A stretch of 64,000 nt of DNA from Thermococcus bergensis (GCF_020386975.1 NZ_JABFNK010000001.1:186001-250000); one strand, 5' to 3'. Positions 34,916-43,732 are shown, numbered from the stretch's first letter. The notes: a model not told the origin generated them from the sequence alone. A program made the numbers and translations.

Positions 34916-35775
34916 TCCACGACTATTTTTCCAATGAAGTTTTTGACTATCAGTTTTAATGTTTTCTCCCCTGTTTCAAATCCCTTGTTTATGGTTAGTG
35001 AAGTTAGAGAGCCTTCAATCATGGGGACTACCTTGGTGCCAGCTGGAAGAGAAATGTTGATCTCTCCACTTCCCCTGTATATTTCAATTTGAGAGCAGTA
35101 TTCCTCGTCTTCTGGGCATCTTTCCAGCTCCACTTCCATGTCCCCGATGAAGTTTCTTGCAACAAGTGAGCTGAATGTCCCTGAGATAGTGATATCACCA
35201 ACGACGTTGTCGAAGGTAAGCAAAGAAGTGCCTAGATCAATATTGATGTCACCAATTGTGTTCCTTAAGGCTAAAGACTTTACGGCGTTATCTCCGACTC
35301 TTATCAAGAGTCTTCCGTTTTTGTAGTCCTCACAATCGAGACATGAGATTACCAAGGTTTCGCCTTCTTCTATCTTCACCGGCAGGTTGCTGAGGACTTC
35401 TATCCCATCTGTTCCCTGCTCTACCGTTATTTCTGCGGCAATGTTCTCGATTAGTATCTCCGAGGAGTTAAATTTTCCGAGTGTAGTTATTTCTCCGGCA
35501 TCCCTGGAGGAAAATCTCCATGAATAATATGCACCAGGGGTTACGAGGAATAATGCCAGATACAGAACAAAGGCCAGTGCCAAGGATGTTCTTACCGTTT
35601 TGTTCTTGACTAGTACATAAAGCCCTGCAACAATAAGTACTACTCCCCAGAACGCCCTTTTGATGTAGGGGGCATATGGAAGAAGATAGTCGTACACCTC
35701 TGGTCTGATGCTTTTTAAAAGGATTAACAGGCCCAAAAAAGCCAAAAATAATCCAAAAAATTTCTTCATTTTCAT
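34912..35775 (-). CDS. Membrane protein with LiaF/DUF4097-like beta domain
   Basis: 287 residues. Three hydrophobic segments in the first about 90 residues (FFGLFLAFLGLLILL, AFWGVVLIVAGLYVLV, SLALAFVLYLALFLV), then a C-terminal half of repeated short strands (ILIENIAAEITVEQ, LALRNTIGDINIDL, LTFDNVVGDITISG, LVARNFIGDMEVEL), the stacked beta-strand pattern of DUF4097/LiaF-like adhesin domains. Likely an outward-facing membrane stress sensor. The gene overlaps the upstream pspC by 4 bases. Confidence 0.75.
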   Translation of the reverse strand: MKMKKFFGLFLAFLGLLILLKSIRPEVYDYLLPYAPYIKRAFWGVVLIVAGLYVLVKNKTVRTSLALAFVLYLALFLVTPGAYYSWRFSSRDAGEITTLGKFNSSEILIENIAAEITVEQGTDGIEVLSNLPVKIEEGETLVISCLDCEDYKNGRLLIRVGDNAVKSLALRNTIGDINIDLGTSLLTFDNVVGDITISGTFSSLVARNFIGDMEVELERCPEDEEYCSQIEIYRGSGEINISLPAGTKVVPMIEGSLTSLTINKGFETGEKTLKLIVKNFIGKIVVE

Positions 35776-36215
35776 CCCCTCGCTATTAAGTATAGACCCA
35801 AAACGAGAAGGAGAAGTGCAACAACTTCCCTGAGGCCTAAAAACGGAATTTCGATGACTTCCTTTAGGAGCACCACTGCGCCTAAAAGGACAAGGGCAAT
35901 CCCAAAAAGTTTGGTGTCGTCCCTCTCCTTTATTTTCGGGGCTTTTTTAGTTAGTTCTTCAACTTTTTCTCCGGCTTCTTCAGCTAACTTTTCGACTTTT
36001 TCTGGAATTTTCTCTGCAGTTACTGCCTCTCGCTCTTCTTCGGGCATTACAATGGCCATCAAGAAATACGCCAGAATGAAGACCGGCTCAATCAGGCAGA
36101 GGAGTATAAACAGAACCCTGATTATCGTCGGGTCAAGCTCCAAGTATTCTGCGATGCCCCCGAGCACTCCCAAAAATACTCTATTCTTCTTGCTCCTCTT
36201 GAGTCGTTTCTCCAA
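35772..36215 (-). CDS. PspC-domain protein with extra C-terminal membrane helices
   Basis: 147 residues from TTG 36215. N-terminal PspC domain (KRSKKNRVFLGVLGGIAEYL, DPTIIRVLFILLCLI, AYFLMAIVMP), an acidic/basic linker (about residues 60-95), then two more membrane segments (FGIALVLLGAVVLLKEVI, VVALLLLVLGLYLIA). GGGGGTGAACCAG before the TTG gives the usual spacing, so I prefer it over GTG 36224. Overlaps the upstream pspC gene in another frame. Confidence 0.8.
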   Translation of the reverse strand: MEKRLKRSKKNRVFLGVLGGIAEYLELDPTIIRVLFILLCLIEPVFILAYFLMAIVMPEEEREAVTAEKIPEKVEKLAEEAGEKVEELTKKAPKIKERDDTKLFGIALVLLGAVVLLKEVIEIPFLGLREVVALLLLVLGLYLIARG

Positions 36216-36420
36216 CTGGTTCACCCCCTTCTTCTGGCTCTAATGGCATTACAAGTGCCAAAAGAAGATACAGTAACACTGCAGTTCCAAAGCTGGCTAA
36301 AAGCAGTATTATGAATATTATTCTCACAATTGTTGGGTCGACATCAAAATACTCGGCAAGTCCTCCACAAACTCCAAATACTATCCTGTTTTTTCTGCTT
36401 CTATAAAGTTTCTTTCCCAT
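36181..36420 (-). CDS. PspC-domain protein
   Basis: 79 residues: SRKNRIVFGVCGGLAEYF, DPTIVRIIFIILLLASFG and LYLLLALVMP form one PspC domain with two membrane segments and an acidic tail. First gene of a four-gene unit (pspC, pspC, LiaF-like, citG-like), each overlapping the next, suggesting tight coupling. PspC proteins sense membrane stress in bacteria. Preceded by AGAGGTGAGAAA. Confidence 0.85.
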   Translation of the reverse strand: MGKKLYRSRKNRIVFGVCGGLAEYFDVDPTIVRIIFIILLLASFGTAVLLYLLLALVMPLEPEEGGEPVGETTQEEQEE

Positions 36421-36564
36421 ATTTTCTCACCTCTAGTAATGTATCCACTCTCATAGTATATCAACATACCGGTTATTTTTGAGCAGAATCTACTGAACTC
36501 CTAATTGGTGGGGTAAAATTTGGACTGGTGAATAGAATAAAAGGGGAGAAGAAGGCGATCGTGA

Positions 36565-36708
36565 TCAGATTATTTCAACTTCAAAGCTCACCACGTCTTT
36601 TCCTAATTTCCCTCTCGCTATTTCAAGGGCTTTCTCTACCTTGCTAACTGCGACTATTTCCTCCTCAGGAATGGAGTTCTTCTTGTAGTACACTATTCTT
36701 GCGAGCAT
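36565..36708 (-). CDS. Small conserved-looking 47-residue protein
   Basis: A short gene with a strong ribosome binding site (GGGGTGAGG, 6-8 bases before ATG 36708). The product begins MLARIVYYKKNSIPEEEI, continues with a helix (SKVEKALEIARGKLG) and ends VVSFEVEII. Acidic and basic residues alternate and the beta-alpha-beta pattern is coherent, so it looks like a real protein. No function recognised. It is read divergently from the JAMM protease gene across a palindromic intergenic region. Confidence 0.65.
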   Translation of the reverse strand: MLARIVYYKKNSIPEEEIVAVSKVEKALEIARGKLGKDVVSFEVEII

Positions 36709-36723
36709 ATTCCTCACCCCATA

Positions 36724-36765
36724 TATCACTTCGAGTGATAGCACAGGGATATCACACTTTGATGA
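36724..36765. promoter_or_regulatory. Palindromic operator candidates in a divergent promoter region
   Basis: A perfect inverted repeat TATCACT-TCG-AGTGATA occupies 36724-36740. A second, related site ATCA-CACTT-TGAT starts at 36751. Both share ATCAC half-sites spaced about 25 bases apart. A TATA-like ATTTATAAG follows at about 36776-36784 for the rightward gene. A dimeric repressor could control both the 47-residue gene and the JAMM gene. Confidence 0.45.
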
Positions 36766-36851
36766 TTGTAAAGATATTTATAAGCCTTTCTGCACTAATT
36801 TGTTCGTCAATGAACAGAAAAGATTTAAAGTGATAGGGAAAAGAAGCACTT

Positions 36852-37253
36852 ATGCGGAGCCTTTTTATAAAACGTGTACATTTGAAGGAAATTCTAACCA
36901 CGGCTAGAGAGAGCAACATTGAAATATGCGGGTTTTTGATAGGGACGATGAAAGGGGAAGATGCCTTTGTGGACTACGTAGTCTTTGCAGAGAACCGGTT
37001 GAATTCCCCAGTAAAGTTTGAGATAGGCCCTTTAGAAACGCTCAAAGTTCTTGAAAAAGCCGAAAAAGAGGGGAAGGAAATAGTTGGGATATTTCACTCC
37101 CACCTTAATTGTCCCCCATATCCCTCTCCCAGGGATTTGAAAGGCATGGACTTGTGGAGAAACGCATGGCTGATAGTAAATAACATTGGAGAATATAGGG
37201 CGTTTGTTCTCGAAAACGGCCAGATAAAAGAAATTAATGTTGAAGTAATTTAG
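36852..37253 (+). CDS. JAMM/MPN+ metalloprotease (JAMM1-like)
   Basis: 133 residues. The JAMM zinc motif is complete: E24 (IEICGF), H82-S-H84 (FHSHLNCPPYPSP), S92 and D95 (SPRD). A single MPN+ domain of this size matches the Pyrococcus furiosus JAMM1 enzyme, which removes ubiquitin-like SAMP proteins. So a role in SAMP recycling or sulfur-carrier processing is likely. ATG 36852 overlaps no upstream gene; its stop overlaps the convergent mobB gene by 4 bases. Confidence 0.88.
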   Translation: MRSLFIKRVHLKEILTTARESNIEICGFLIGTMKGEDAFVDYVVFAENRLNSPVKFEIGPLETLKVLEKAEKEGKEIVGIFHSHLNCPPYPSPRDLKGMDLWRNAWLIVNNIGEYRAFVLENGQIKEINVEVI

Positions 37254-37981
37254 TCTTCGATTATAATCTCTATTTTCCTCCCATCTTTGTATCCTTTCAT
37301 GGCGGAGAGCATGCCTTTAATGGTCTTTTCAACAAGCTCCTGAACCCAGTCTTTCATTGGGAGCTCCTTTCCGTCTATTCTAACGGTTACCTTTGGCTTT
37401 GAGCTCAATACGACGCAATCCTCTGTGCTCCTTTCGCCCTTTACTATGAGTTTTGCCATTTCATAGCAGTTGAGCCCGCACTGTCCGCAGTTGATGTTTG
37501 GCAGCATAAAAGCTTTCTCTTCCACTAAATCGGCCAGCTTTTCTGGGTTTTCGAGGGGGTTTATTACCTCAAGTCCATCGACACTTTTGGCTTTGCTTGA
37601 GATAACACCGCTGACGGCTATCGCAAGCCCATCGTTTAATACTTTCACTTCCTCTTCGCTTTTCGCACATATTATCTTAGGCAAATGCTTGGCATCTTTG
37701 AAGCCCTCAAGAAGAAGGAAATCAACCTCTGGCATTGTGGAGAATAGGGCATTTAAGTCCTTTGCCTCAAAAAGGAGGGCATCTGTATCCTGAGCTCTCA
37801 CGATTACATAATCAGCTACTCTTTTTAGCTTCCATGTATCACTGTCCTTTCTATCAAAGTTCGTGTGCATGCTCTTTGCTATTCCTATCCTGTGGCCTCT
37901 TTTTTTGAGCTCTCTTGCGACTCTCTCTACCGTGGTTGTCTTTCCGCTCTTCTTAAAGCCTACAAACGCAACTGCCCTCAT
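37250..37981 (-). CDS. mobB: MobB-type GTP-binding protein with C-terminal Fe-S domain
   Basis: 243 residues. P-loop GFKKSGKTTTVERV at the N-terminus and VDFLLLEGFKDAKHLPKI, typical of MobB in molybdopterin guanine dinucleotide synthesis. The C-terminal third carries a CGQCGLNCYEMAK cluster with a fourth Cys in TEDC, consistent with a 4Fe-4S domain (Fes4 type), as in archaeal MobB fusions. It serves molybdenum/tungsten cofactor delivery, which suits the tungsten enzymes of this order. Starts within 6 bases of the LSm gene stop. Confidence 0.85.
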   Translation of the reverse strand: MRAVAFVGFKKSGKTTTVERVARELKKRGHRIGIAKSMHTNFDRKDSDTWKLKRVADYVIVRAQDTDALLFEAKDLNALFSTMPEVDFLLLEGFKDAKHLPKIICAKSEEEVKVLNDGLAIAVSGVISSKAKSVDGLEVINPLENPEKLADLVEEKAFMLPNINCGQCGLNCYEMAKLIVKGERSTEDCVVLSSKPKVTVRIDGKELPMKDWVQELVEKTIKGMLSAMKGYKDGRKIEIIIED

Positions 37982-37986
37982 TTTTA

Positions 37987-38208
37987 TCACTCTAAGAGCA
38001 TTATCCAGTTTATGTCATCTATCTTTACCACCAAGGCTTTTCCCCGGTTGCCCACCACATCGGCAACGTTCTCTAAGACTATTACTTCCTCGTCAAAATC
38101 TTTTAGCACTCCAGTAAAAGAATGATCTCCGCTGACCGCTAAGGCTACGCGTTTACCTTTCCACGTTTCGAGGGTTTTGTCCAGTAAAAGTGGTTTTTCT
38201 TCGCTCAT
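37987..38208 (-). CDS. LSm-domain (Sm-like) protein
   Basis: 73 residues. Sm1 motif region KGKRVALAVSGDHSFTGVLKDFD followed by EEVIVLENV, and Sm2-like ALVVKIDDINWIMLLE. (The Sm2 box lacks the usual RG, so it is a divergent member.) Probably forms a ring and may bind RNA, but could have another role. It is the first gene of a unit with mobB. ATG 38208 is preceded by AGGTGGGAAC. Confidence 0.8.
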   Translation of the reverse strand: MSEEKPLLLDKTLETWKGKRVALAVSGDHSFTGVLKDFDEEVIVLENVADVVGNRGKALVVKIDDINWIMLLE

Positions 38209-38267
38209 GTTCCCACCTATACAAAAAGACTATAAATGACTTTTAGCCTTTTCCATCTGGTGGTCAC

Positions 38268-39089
38268 ATGAGGTTGGTCACAAAGAATGAAGTTGTGAAA
38301 GAAGCCTTCTTAAACGAGCTTAAGAGGGAAGGAATCAGGTTTGCTGTTATGGAAAGACTTGGGTATGAGGCGTTTATCGGCTACATGATTGAAGGGACGC
38401 TGGAGGAGATAAACAACACCATAAGCTCTTTTGAAGGTGAGGAAAAGGAGATTCTTCTTGAGGGCTTTCTCACGTTTAAGGAGCAGATAAACCATGCCCT
38501 TGAGCACCTTAAAGAGGGTGAAGAAATAGAGCATCTCCTTCAAGAGGGCTACTGGATGGGAGACGTTCTTGACCAGCTGTTTAAAAACGATGCGGTTGCT
38601 GTTGAGGGGAACAGGGCAAAGCTAAAGGATGGCATTGATGTCACAAAGCTCAAATTCCAGTTCAGGTTCCCATATCAAATTGCAAAAAACCTTGAGAAAA
38701 TTGAGCAGATAGCGAAGCAGTTTGCGTTTGTTGACCTTGTCCCCGAATACGAGATAGAGATTAGGGAGCTTGAAATAGGAAAAATCAACAGGGCTATGCA
38801 CATAGCCGCGAAGTACTTTGAAGAAGAGATGGTTATGGGTGTCTATTTCGCCCTCATCTCAAGGGGAATAGTGGCCGGTGAGATACTAAATGCTATTGGC
38901 AACGAGAAAGTCCCCAAAGATGAACTGGCAAGGGCTTTCCTCAAGGCAATGCCCATGGAGATACCCACTGAAAAGGGTACCATGGTAATAAACGTGACTA
39001 ATGAGAGAGCATTTGAAGAGATTTTGAAAATGCTGGAAAAGGAGGGGCGAATAGACATAAAGGGTGGAAAGATCAGGAAGTTGAAGTAG
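38268..39089 (+). CDS. Conserved-looking protein of unknown function (273 aa)
   Basis: Largely helical and acidic, with no membrane segment. The C-terminal 60 residues look like a winged helix or MoaD-like tail (VPKDELARAFLKAMPMEIP, then FEEILKMLEKEGRIDIKGGK), consistent with a DNA- or protein-binding module. I do not recognise the family. GGTGGTCAC lies just before ATG 38268. Its 3' end overlaps a convergent membrane gene by 17 bases. Confidence 0.7.
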   Translation: MRLVTKNEVVKEAFLNELKREGIRFAVMERLGYEAFIGYMIEGTLEEINNTISSFEGEEKEILLEGFLTFKEQINHALEHLKEGEEIEHLLQEGYWMGDVLDQLFKNDAVAVEGNRAKLKDGIDVTKLKFQFRFPYQIAKNLEKIEQIAKQFAFVDLVPEYEIEIRELEIGKINRAMHIAAKYFEEEMVMGVYFALISRGIVAGEILNAIGNEKVPKDELARAFLKAMPMEIPTEKGTMVINVTNERAFEEILKMLEKEGRIDIKGGKIRKLK

Positions 39090-39396
39090 AGCCCTCTGAA
39101 GGCAGCAGTACTAAGCCCAGGAGCATTAAAATACCTCCAACTCTGCTGGTTAGAATGAGGGCAATTATTGCCGGGACTAAAAGCTTGTCTTTTGCTTTTT
39201 TGTATTCTTTGTTTTCAATGAGCTCAACACATTCTTCTGATCTTTTGAATATCCAGTAGCCGAGAATAGCGAATGGTATTGCGAGCAAAATCCCTACTAC
39301 CGTAAGCAAAAGAAGAACTGCTATGAGGAATGGCTCTATGACACTTAAAATCCCACCAACTTTGATAAGGGTCTTAGCCATCTCCACATCGGCCAT
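39073..39396 (-). CDS. Small membrane protein, unknown
   Basis: 107 residues with three hydrophobic stretches (VIEPFLIAVLLLLTVVGILL, LAIPFAILGYWIF and LVPAIIALILTSRVGGILMLLGLVLL taken in pieces), plus a charged loop ELIENKEYKKAKDK. No known family. AGGTGGTTACATG context: ATG 39396. Likely an integral membrane component; function unknown. Confidence 0.65.
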   Translation of the reverse strand: MADVEMAKTLIKVGGILSVIEPFLIAVLLLLTVVGILLAIPFAILGYWIFKRSEECVELIENKEYKKAKDKLLVPAIIALILTSRVGGILMLLGLVLLPSEGSTSTS

Positions 39397-39428
39397 GTAA
39401 CCACCATAAATAGTAAGAAAAAAGACCT

Positions 39429-40418
39429 TTAAAAGATTTTCCAGATTTCGTCTGTTTCTGGTCTTTTTAGTGGGGTCTCCTTTCCATCTTTCACAAGAAC
39501 CTTTGTATTCTTGTCTTCCAGGAACTCTCCAACTATTGCCGCCTCAATGCCCTCTTTTTGTATTGCGTTCACGATTTTTTCGGCTTTCTCCTTTGGTGCC
39601 GCGATTAAAAGAGAGCCTGAGCTTATCAGAGCAAGGGGGTCTAAGTTGAAGTATTCGCACAGCTTTTTGGTTTCCTCCGCTATGGGAATCTTATCGTGGT
39701 AAACCCTAAACCCCAGTTCAGCGGCGTCTGCCATCTCGTGGAATCCGTTGGCTATTCCTCCCTCTGTGGGGTCATGCATGGCATGAACCCCAATTTCTGC
39801 AGCGATTAATGCCTCTTTTACCACACTGATTTTCTCAAGGAATCTCTTTGCCCTCTCTACTAGCTCATCTCCAAATACATTTCTCAGCTCTTCCTCCCTT
39901 TCGCTCGCTATGATTGAGGTTCCTTCGATTCCAGCGCCTTTGGTCAAGATTATGGCATCTCCAGCCTTTGCACCGTTTGATCTCACAAGTTTCTCCCTTT
40001 TGACTTCGCCAAGCATTGTTCCAATGACTATAGGCCTGTTTAGTCCAATCGTCACTTCTGTATGACCTCCGACTATTGAAATGCCAAGCTTTTCAGCACT
40101 CCTATGCATGTCTTCCATTATTTCCTTGAGGAGGTTCTCATCGGCATTTTCCGGCAACAGGATTGTTGCTAAGAACCATCTTGGCTTAGCTCCAAACGTT
40201 GCAACGTCGTTTGCGTTCACGTTTATTGCGTAAAAGCCTATATGCTTCTCCGCCCCCGTTATGGGATCGCTTGATGCAACGAGAACATTCTCCCCAAAGT
40301 CGATTGCAGCCGCATCAATGCCCACGCCAGATTTTATTATAACTCTCTCATCCTCAACCCCTAGAAGATTGAAGACAATTTTTTCAAGCACTTCTGGAGG
40401 AACTTTTCCTGGAAGCAT
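39429..40418 (-). CDS. AIR-synthase-related (PurM/HypE fold) protein
   Basis: 329 residues with the ATP-binding AIR synthase fold: GVGIDAAAIDFGE, DPITGAEKHIG, NVNANDVATFGAKPRW, VGGHTEVT, and MHDPTEGGIANGFHEMAD in the C-terminal half. It lacks the C-terminal Cys of HypE. The group is annotated as AIR synthase-related in Thermococcales, with unknown substrate. It is separated by 55 bp from the aminotransferase gene read in the same direction and could be co-transcribed. Confidence 0.82.
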   Translation of the reverse strand: MLPGKVPPEVLEKIVFNLLGVEDERVIIKSGVGIDAAAIDFGENVLVASSDPITGAEKHIGFYAINVNANDVATFGAKPRWFLATILLPENADENLLKEIMEDMHRSAEKLGISIVGGHTEVTIGLNRPIVIGTMLGEVKREKLVRSNGAKAGDAIILTKGAGIEGTSIIASEREEELRNVFGDELVERAKRFLEKISVVKEALIAAEIGVHAMHDPTEGGIANGFHEMADAAELGFRVYHDKIPIAEETKKLCEYFNLDPLALISSGSLLIAAPKEKAEKIVNAIQKEGIEAAIVGEFLEDKNTKVLVKDGKETPLKRPETDEIWKIF

Positions 40419-40473
40419 TTTTCATCCCCATCAAAGTGAGACAGAAAAGATAAAAAGATTGCTGAGGAGGGTG

Positions 40474-41643
40474 TTAAACAAGCTTCTTATCCTTTAGAAC
40501 TTTTTCCATTCTGTCCATGGCTTCTTCGAGCTTTTCGTAGGCTGTGGCGTAGCTTATCCTTACATAGCCTTCTCCAGCCTGTCCAAATGCACTTCCGGGA
40601 ACTAAGACAACTTTTGCCTCCTTTATCATAAGCTCGCTGAACTCCTTGCTGCTCAAACCGGTATCCTTTATGCGCGGGAAGATGTAAAAAGCTCCCTTTG
40701 GCTTAACCGTTGGCAGACCCATCTCGTTCAGCCTCTTCCAAACAAGGTTTCTCCTTCTCTCGTATTCTTTACGCATCTCCTCTACCGCTTGCCAGCTTCT
40801 TTCGTCCCTTAGGGCTTTTGCAGCCGCATACTGGATAAAGGTTACGGGGCAAGTTGCATTGTACATTTGGAAGCGAACCATTTTTTCCACAACCCATTCT
40901 GGGGCAGCTAAAAAGCCCAAACGCCATCCGGTCATTGCGAAGGTCTTTGAGAACCCGTTCATGGTTATTGTCCTCTCAAACATTCCGTCCAGAGAAGCAA
41001 TGCTGTAGTTTTTGACCCCATCGTAGACAAAATACTCATAAACTTCATCGCTTAAGATCATTAGATCGTGCTCAACTGCAAAGTCCGCTATCTCTTCGAG
41101 GTCTTTCTTCGTTAATACTGCTCCCGTGGGATTGTTTGGAGTGTTTATTATCAAAGCCCTTGTTTTTGGGGTCACGTATTTTTCGAGCTCATCGACACTT
41201 AGGCGGAACTCGTTTTCCTCATAAGTGGGAACCTCAACGGGCTTTCCTCCCGCTAGAATAACTGCAGGGGCGTAGCTAACGAACATTGGGGAGGGAATGA
41301 GAACTTCCTCGTTGTCTTTCAAGAAGGTTGCAAGTCCCATTAGAATCTGCTGGTTAGTGCCAACTGTTATCATTATTTGGGTTTTTGGATCTGCGTCAAT
41401 TCCATTATGCTTTTTGAACTTCTCTGCAACTGCCTCTCTAAGCTCCAAAATCCCTATATTTGGACTATAGTGCGTTAGTCCCTTATCAAGGGCTTCCTTT
41501 GCGTATTCCTTTATGTGTTCTGGCGTGTCAAAGTCTGGCTCTCCAATTCCAAGTGAGATTATTCCCTCAATGCCTTGGGCAAGGTCAAAAAGCTTTCTTA
41601 TTTCAGAAGGGTTCACCATTTCAAGCCTATCGCTCAGCGCCAT
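40474..41643 (-). CDS. Aromatic/aspartate-type aminotransferase (class I)
   Basis: 389 residues. PLP-binding Lys in NGFSKTFAMTGWRLGFLA, Asn in INTPNNPTGAV, Asp in LSDEVYEYF and Arg near YVRISYAT. The length and pattern resemble the Pyrococcus aromatic aminotransferase. ATG 41643 (MALSDRL) is chosen because the N-terminus then matches the family; the longer start at 41652 adds only three residues. Likely role in amino acid catabolism. Confidence 0.88.
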   Translation of the reverse strand: MALSDRLEMVNPSEIRKLFDLAQGIEGIISLGIGEPDFDTPEHIKEYAKEALDKGLTHYSPNIGILELREAVAEKFKKHNGIDADPKTQIMITVGTNQQILMGLATFLKDNEEVLIPSPMFVSYAPAVILAGGKPVEVPTYEENEFRLSVDELEKYVTPKTRALIINTPNNPTGAVLTKKDLEEIADFAVEHDLMILSDEVYEYFVYDGVKNYSIASLDGMFERTITMNGFSKTFAMTGWRLGFLAAPEWVVEKMVRFQMYNATCPVTFIQYAAAKALRDERSWQAVEEMRKEYERRRNLVWKRLNEMGLPTVKPKGAFYIFPRIKDTGLSSKEFSELMIKEAKVVLVPGSAFGQAGEGYVRISYATAYEKLEEAMDRMEKVLKDKKLV

Positions 41644-41722
41644 AATCTTCACCAGTAGGATTTCTCCTTGATGTTTATAATTTTACCGACATGAAATATT
41701 TGGCAACGATGAATAGAATAGC

Positions 41723-43324
41723 TCACTGATATACAACAAAGTTCTCCAAAACAAGGGCATCGAGCTTGGCTTTTTTGAAAGTTTTCAGGGCATCCTCTGG
41801 AGAGCAAACTATCGGCTCCCCATGCATGTTAAAGCTCGTGTTTAGAACCATGCCAACGCCCGTTTCTGCTTCAAAGTGTTTTATTATGTCGTAATAGCGC
41901 GGATTATCTTCCTTAAGAAGAGTTTGGGGTCTTGTTGTTTTATCAACGTGTACAACCGCTGGGGCTTCATTGGCCATTTTTTCAGTTGCTTTGTAGCTCA
42001 TGGTCATGAACTTGTTGGGGTAAGGATCCTCGAGGTAGTCCTCAATTCTCTCCTCCAGCATTGAAGGGGCAAACGGCTGGAAGACGTCTCTGTTCAATGC
42101 TACGTTGAGCTTTTTTACAACATATTTGCTTCTTGGGTCTGCGAGGATGGAGCGGTTGCCTAGGGCTCTTGGACCGTATTCCATTCTTCCTTGGAAAAAG
42201 CCCACCATTTTGCCTTCAAGAAGCATTTCTGCAACAACTCCCTCTACGTCTTCACGATATTCAAATTTCAGACTCTCTGCCCTTAAGAGGGCTTCAATTT
42301 CGCTCTCATCGTAGGAAGGCCCCAAGTAAACATGCTCAAGCTTAAAGGGCTTCCATTTCCTATCGAGCCTTTCGAACTGGGCTTTGACGAAGGCTGCGGC
42401 ACCAAAAGCTAATCCAGAATCATCCATTGCTGGAAATATCCATAGATCGGGGAAATATTTTCGCAGCACGGCATTTGCCTTGACGTTTTGTGCAACTCCT
42501 CCGGCGTAGGCAAGTTTTAAGTTATAACTTTTAAGTTTTAACCCAAGCTCATCGATAATCTTTTCAAGATGCGCTTGAGCAGAGGCGGCTATCTCTATTG
42601 CTTTCTTTTGTACTTCTCCGTCCAAATTACCTTTTTTCATCTGCTGGGCGATTTCTTTAGCCCTCGAGAGGGGATACCCTAAGAGTTCGGCGAGCTTTTT
42701 CGTTGCCTCAACTCCAACCACCTTCAGCCTGTTCTCAAAGGTTAAACCGTTAAGCTCTATTATGTGTGAGAGGTCATAAGTTGGCTTACCATAGGCTGCC
42801 AGGCTCATGACCTTTCCTTCATGTCTCATAGGCTTGAAGCCCAGAAGCTCCGTAACTGAAGCATAAAAGTCCCCAAGAGAGTCTAAATAGGTGCTCTGAG
42901 CTATTCTTATCATCTCGCCATCTCTTGCCACATAAATGGAAGAGCTTAGTCCATCTCCCGCAGCATCTATGCTTAACGCCAGTGCCTCTCTCCAGCCAGA
43001 GGTAAAGTAGGATGAGGATGCATGAGCAAGGTGGTGCTCAACAAAAAGAACTCTCTTCTTGAAGTCTTCACCGAATATTGATTTGAGGTTTTTCTCAAGT
43101 TCTAACAACCTTGACTGCTTCCTGAAAATGCCTGCCACCGCTATTACCTCTACCTCTTCCGGACGCACTTCTCCCATCTCTAGGACTTTCTTTATGCTCA
43201 ACTCTGGAAATCCGCGGTACTTCTTTATCCTATTTAGTCTTTCTTCATTTACGGCGTAGAGCTCTTCTCCCTTGAAAAGCACCGCTCCTGCGTCGTGTCC
43301 ATCGTGCACTCCAAGTATGATCAT
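41723..43324 (-). CDS. Carbamoyltransferase, NodU/CmcH family
   Basis: 533 residues. N-terminal Kae1/HSP70-like half: GVHDGHDAGAVLF, EEHLAHASSSYF-like VEHHLAHASSSYF, LSIDAAGDGLSSS, and LAYAGGVAQNVKAN. C-terminal half: MEYGPRALGNRSILADPR, NRDVFQPFAPS, VLNTSFNMHGEPIV. This is the carbamoyl-adenylate transferase family used for natural products and nucleoside modifications. No partner genes are next to it, so the acceptor is unknown. It is also common in Thermococcales genomes. Confidence 0.9.
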   Translation of the reverse strand: MIILGVHDGHDAGAVLFKGEELYAVNEERLNRIKKYRGFPELSIKKVLEMGEVRPEEVEVIAVAGIFRKQSRLLELEKNLKSIFGEDFKKRVLFVEHHLAHASSSYFTSGWREALALSIDAAGDGLSSSIYVARDGEMIRIAQSTYLDSLGDFYASVTELLGFKPMRHEGKVMSLAAYGKPTYDLSHIIELNGLTFENRLKVVGVEATKKLAELLGYPLSRAKEIAQQMKKGNLDGEVQKKAIEIAASAQAHLEKIIDELGLKLKSYNLKLAYAGGVAQNVKANAVLRKYFPDLWIFPAMDDSGLAFGAAAFVKAQFERLDRKWKPFKLEHVYLGPSYDESEIEALLRAESLKFEYREDVEGVVAEMLLEGKMVGFFQGRMEYGPRALGNRSILADPRSKYVVKKLNVALNRDVFQPFAPSMLEERIEDYLEDPYPNKFMTMSYKATEKMANEAPAVVHVDKTTRPQTLLKEDNPRYYDIIKHFEAETGVGMVLNTSFNMHGEPIVCSPEDALKTFKKAKLDALVLENFVVYQ

Positions 43325-43386
43325 GTGTTGGAGTTGAATGGAGGATTTTTAAACATAACTTCGGAATGCAACACTGGGGAGTCAAA

Positions 43387-43731
43387 ATGCGGGCAGAAGT
43401 CAAGGGGTTTATTGATAGGGGCACGTATAGAAAAGCACCTCTGTTTGAAGGTGAACTCCCTGAGGGGAGCTACACCCAGATAGTCGAAATAAAGCCAAAG
43501 CAAACCGTTCCAAAGCATTATCATGAGAAGCAGTACGAGCTCTTTTACATAATCAGCGGTGAGGCAAAGCTGGGTATTGGGGAAAAGGAATACGAAGCCA
43601 AACCAGGGGACATCTACCTTGTAAAACCAAAGACAGTTCACTGGGTCGTAAACGAAAGGGAGGAACCATTTAGGCTCTTCGTTGTTAAGCTGAACTACTT
43701 TGGAGAAGACAGTGTCTGGCTGAGTGATTAA
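43387..43731 (+). CDS. Cupin-domain protein
   Basis: 114 residues, single cupin barrel. Motif 1 KHYHEKQYELFYIISGEA (His, His, Glu metal ligands) and motif 2 PGDIYLVKPKTVHWVVN (His). Fits a small metal-binding cupin, substrate unknown. GGGG six bases before ATG 43387. The next gene begins 1-2 bases past its stop, so they form a unit. Confidence 0.85.
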   Translation: MRAEVKGFIDRGTYRKAPLFEGELPEGSYTQIVEIKPKQTVPKHYHEKQYELFYIISGEAKLGIGEKEYEAKPGDIYLVKPKTVHWVVNEREEPFRLFVVKLNYFGEDSVWLSD

Positions 43732-43732
43732 C

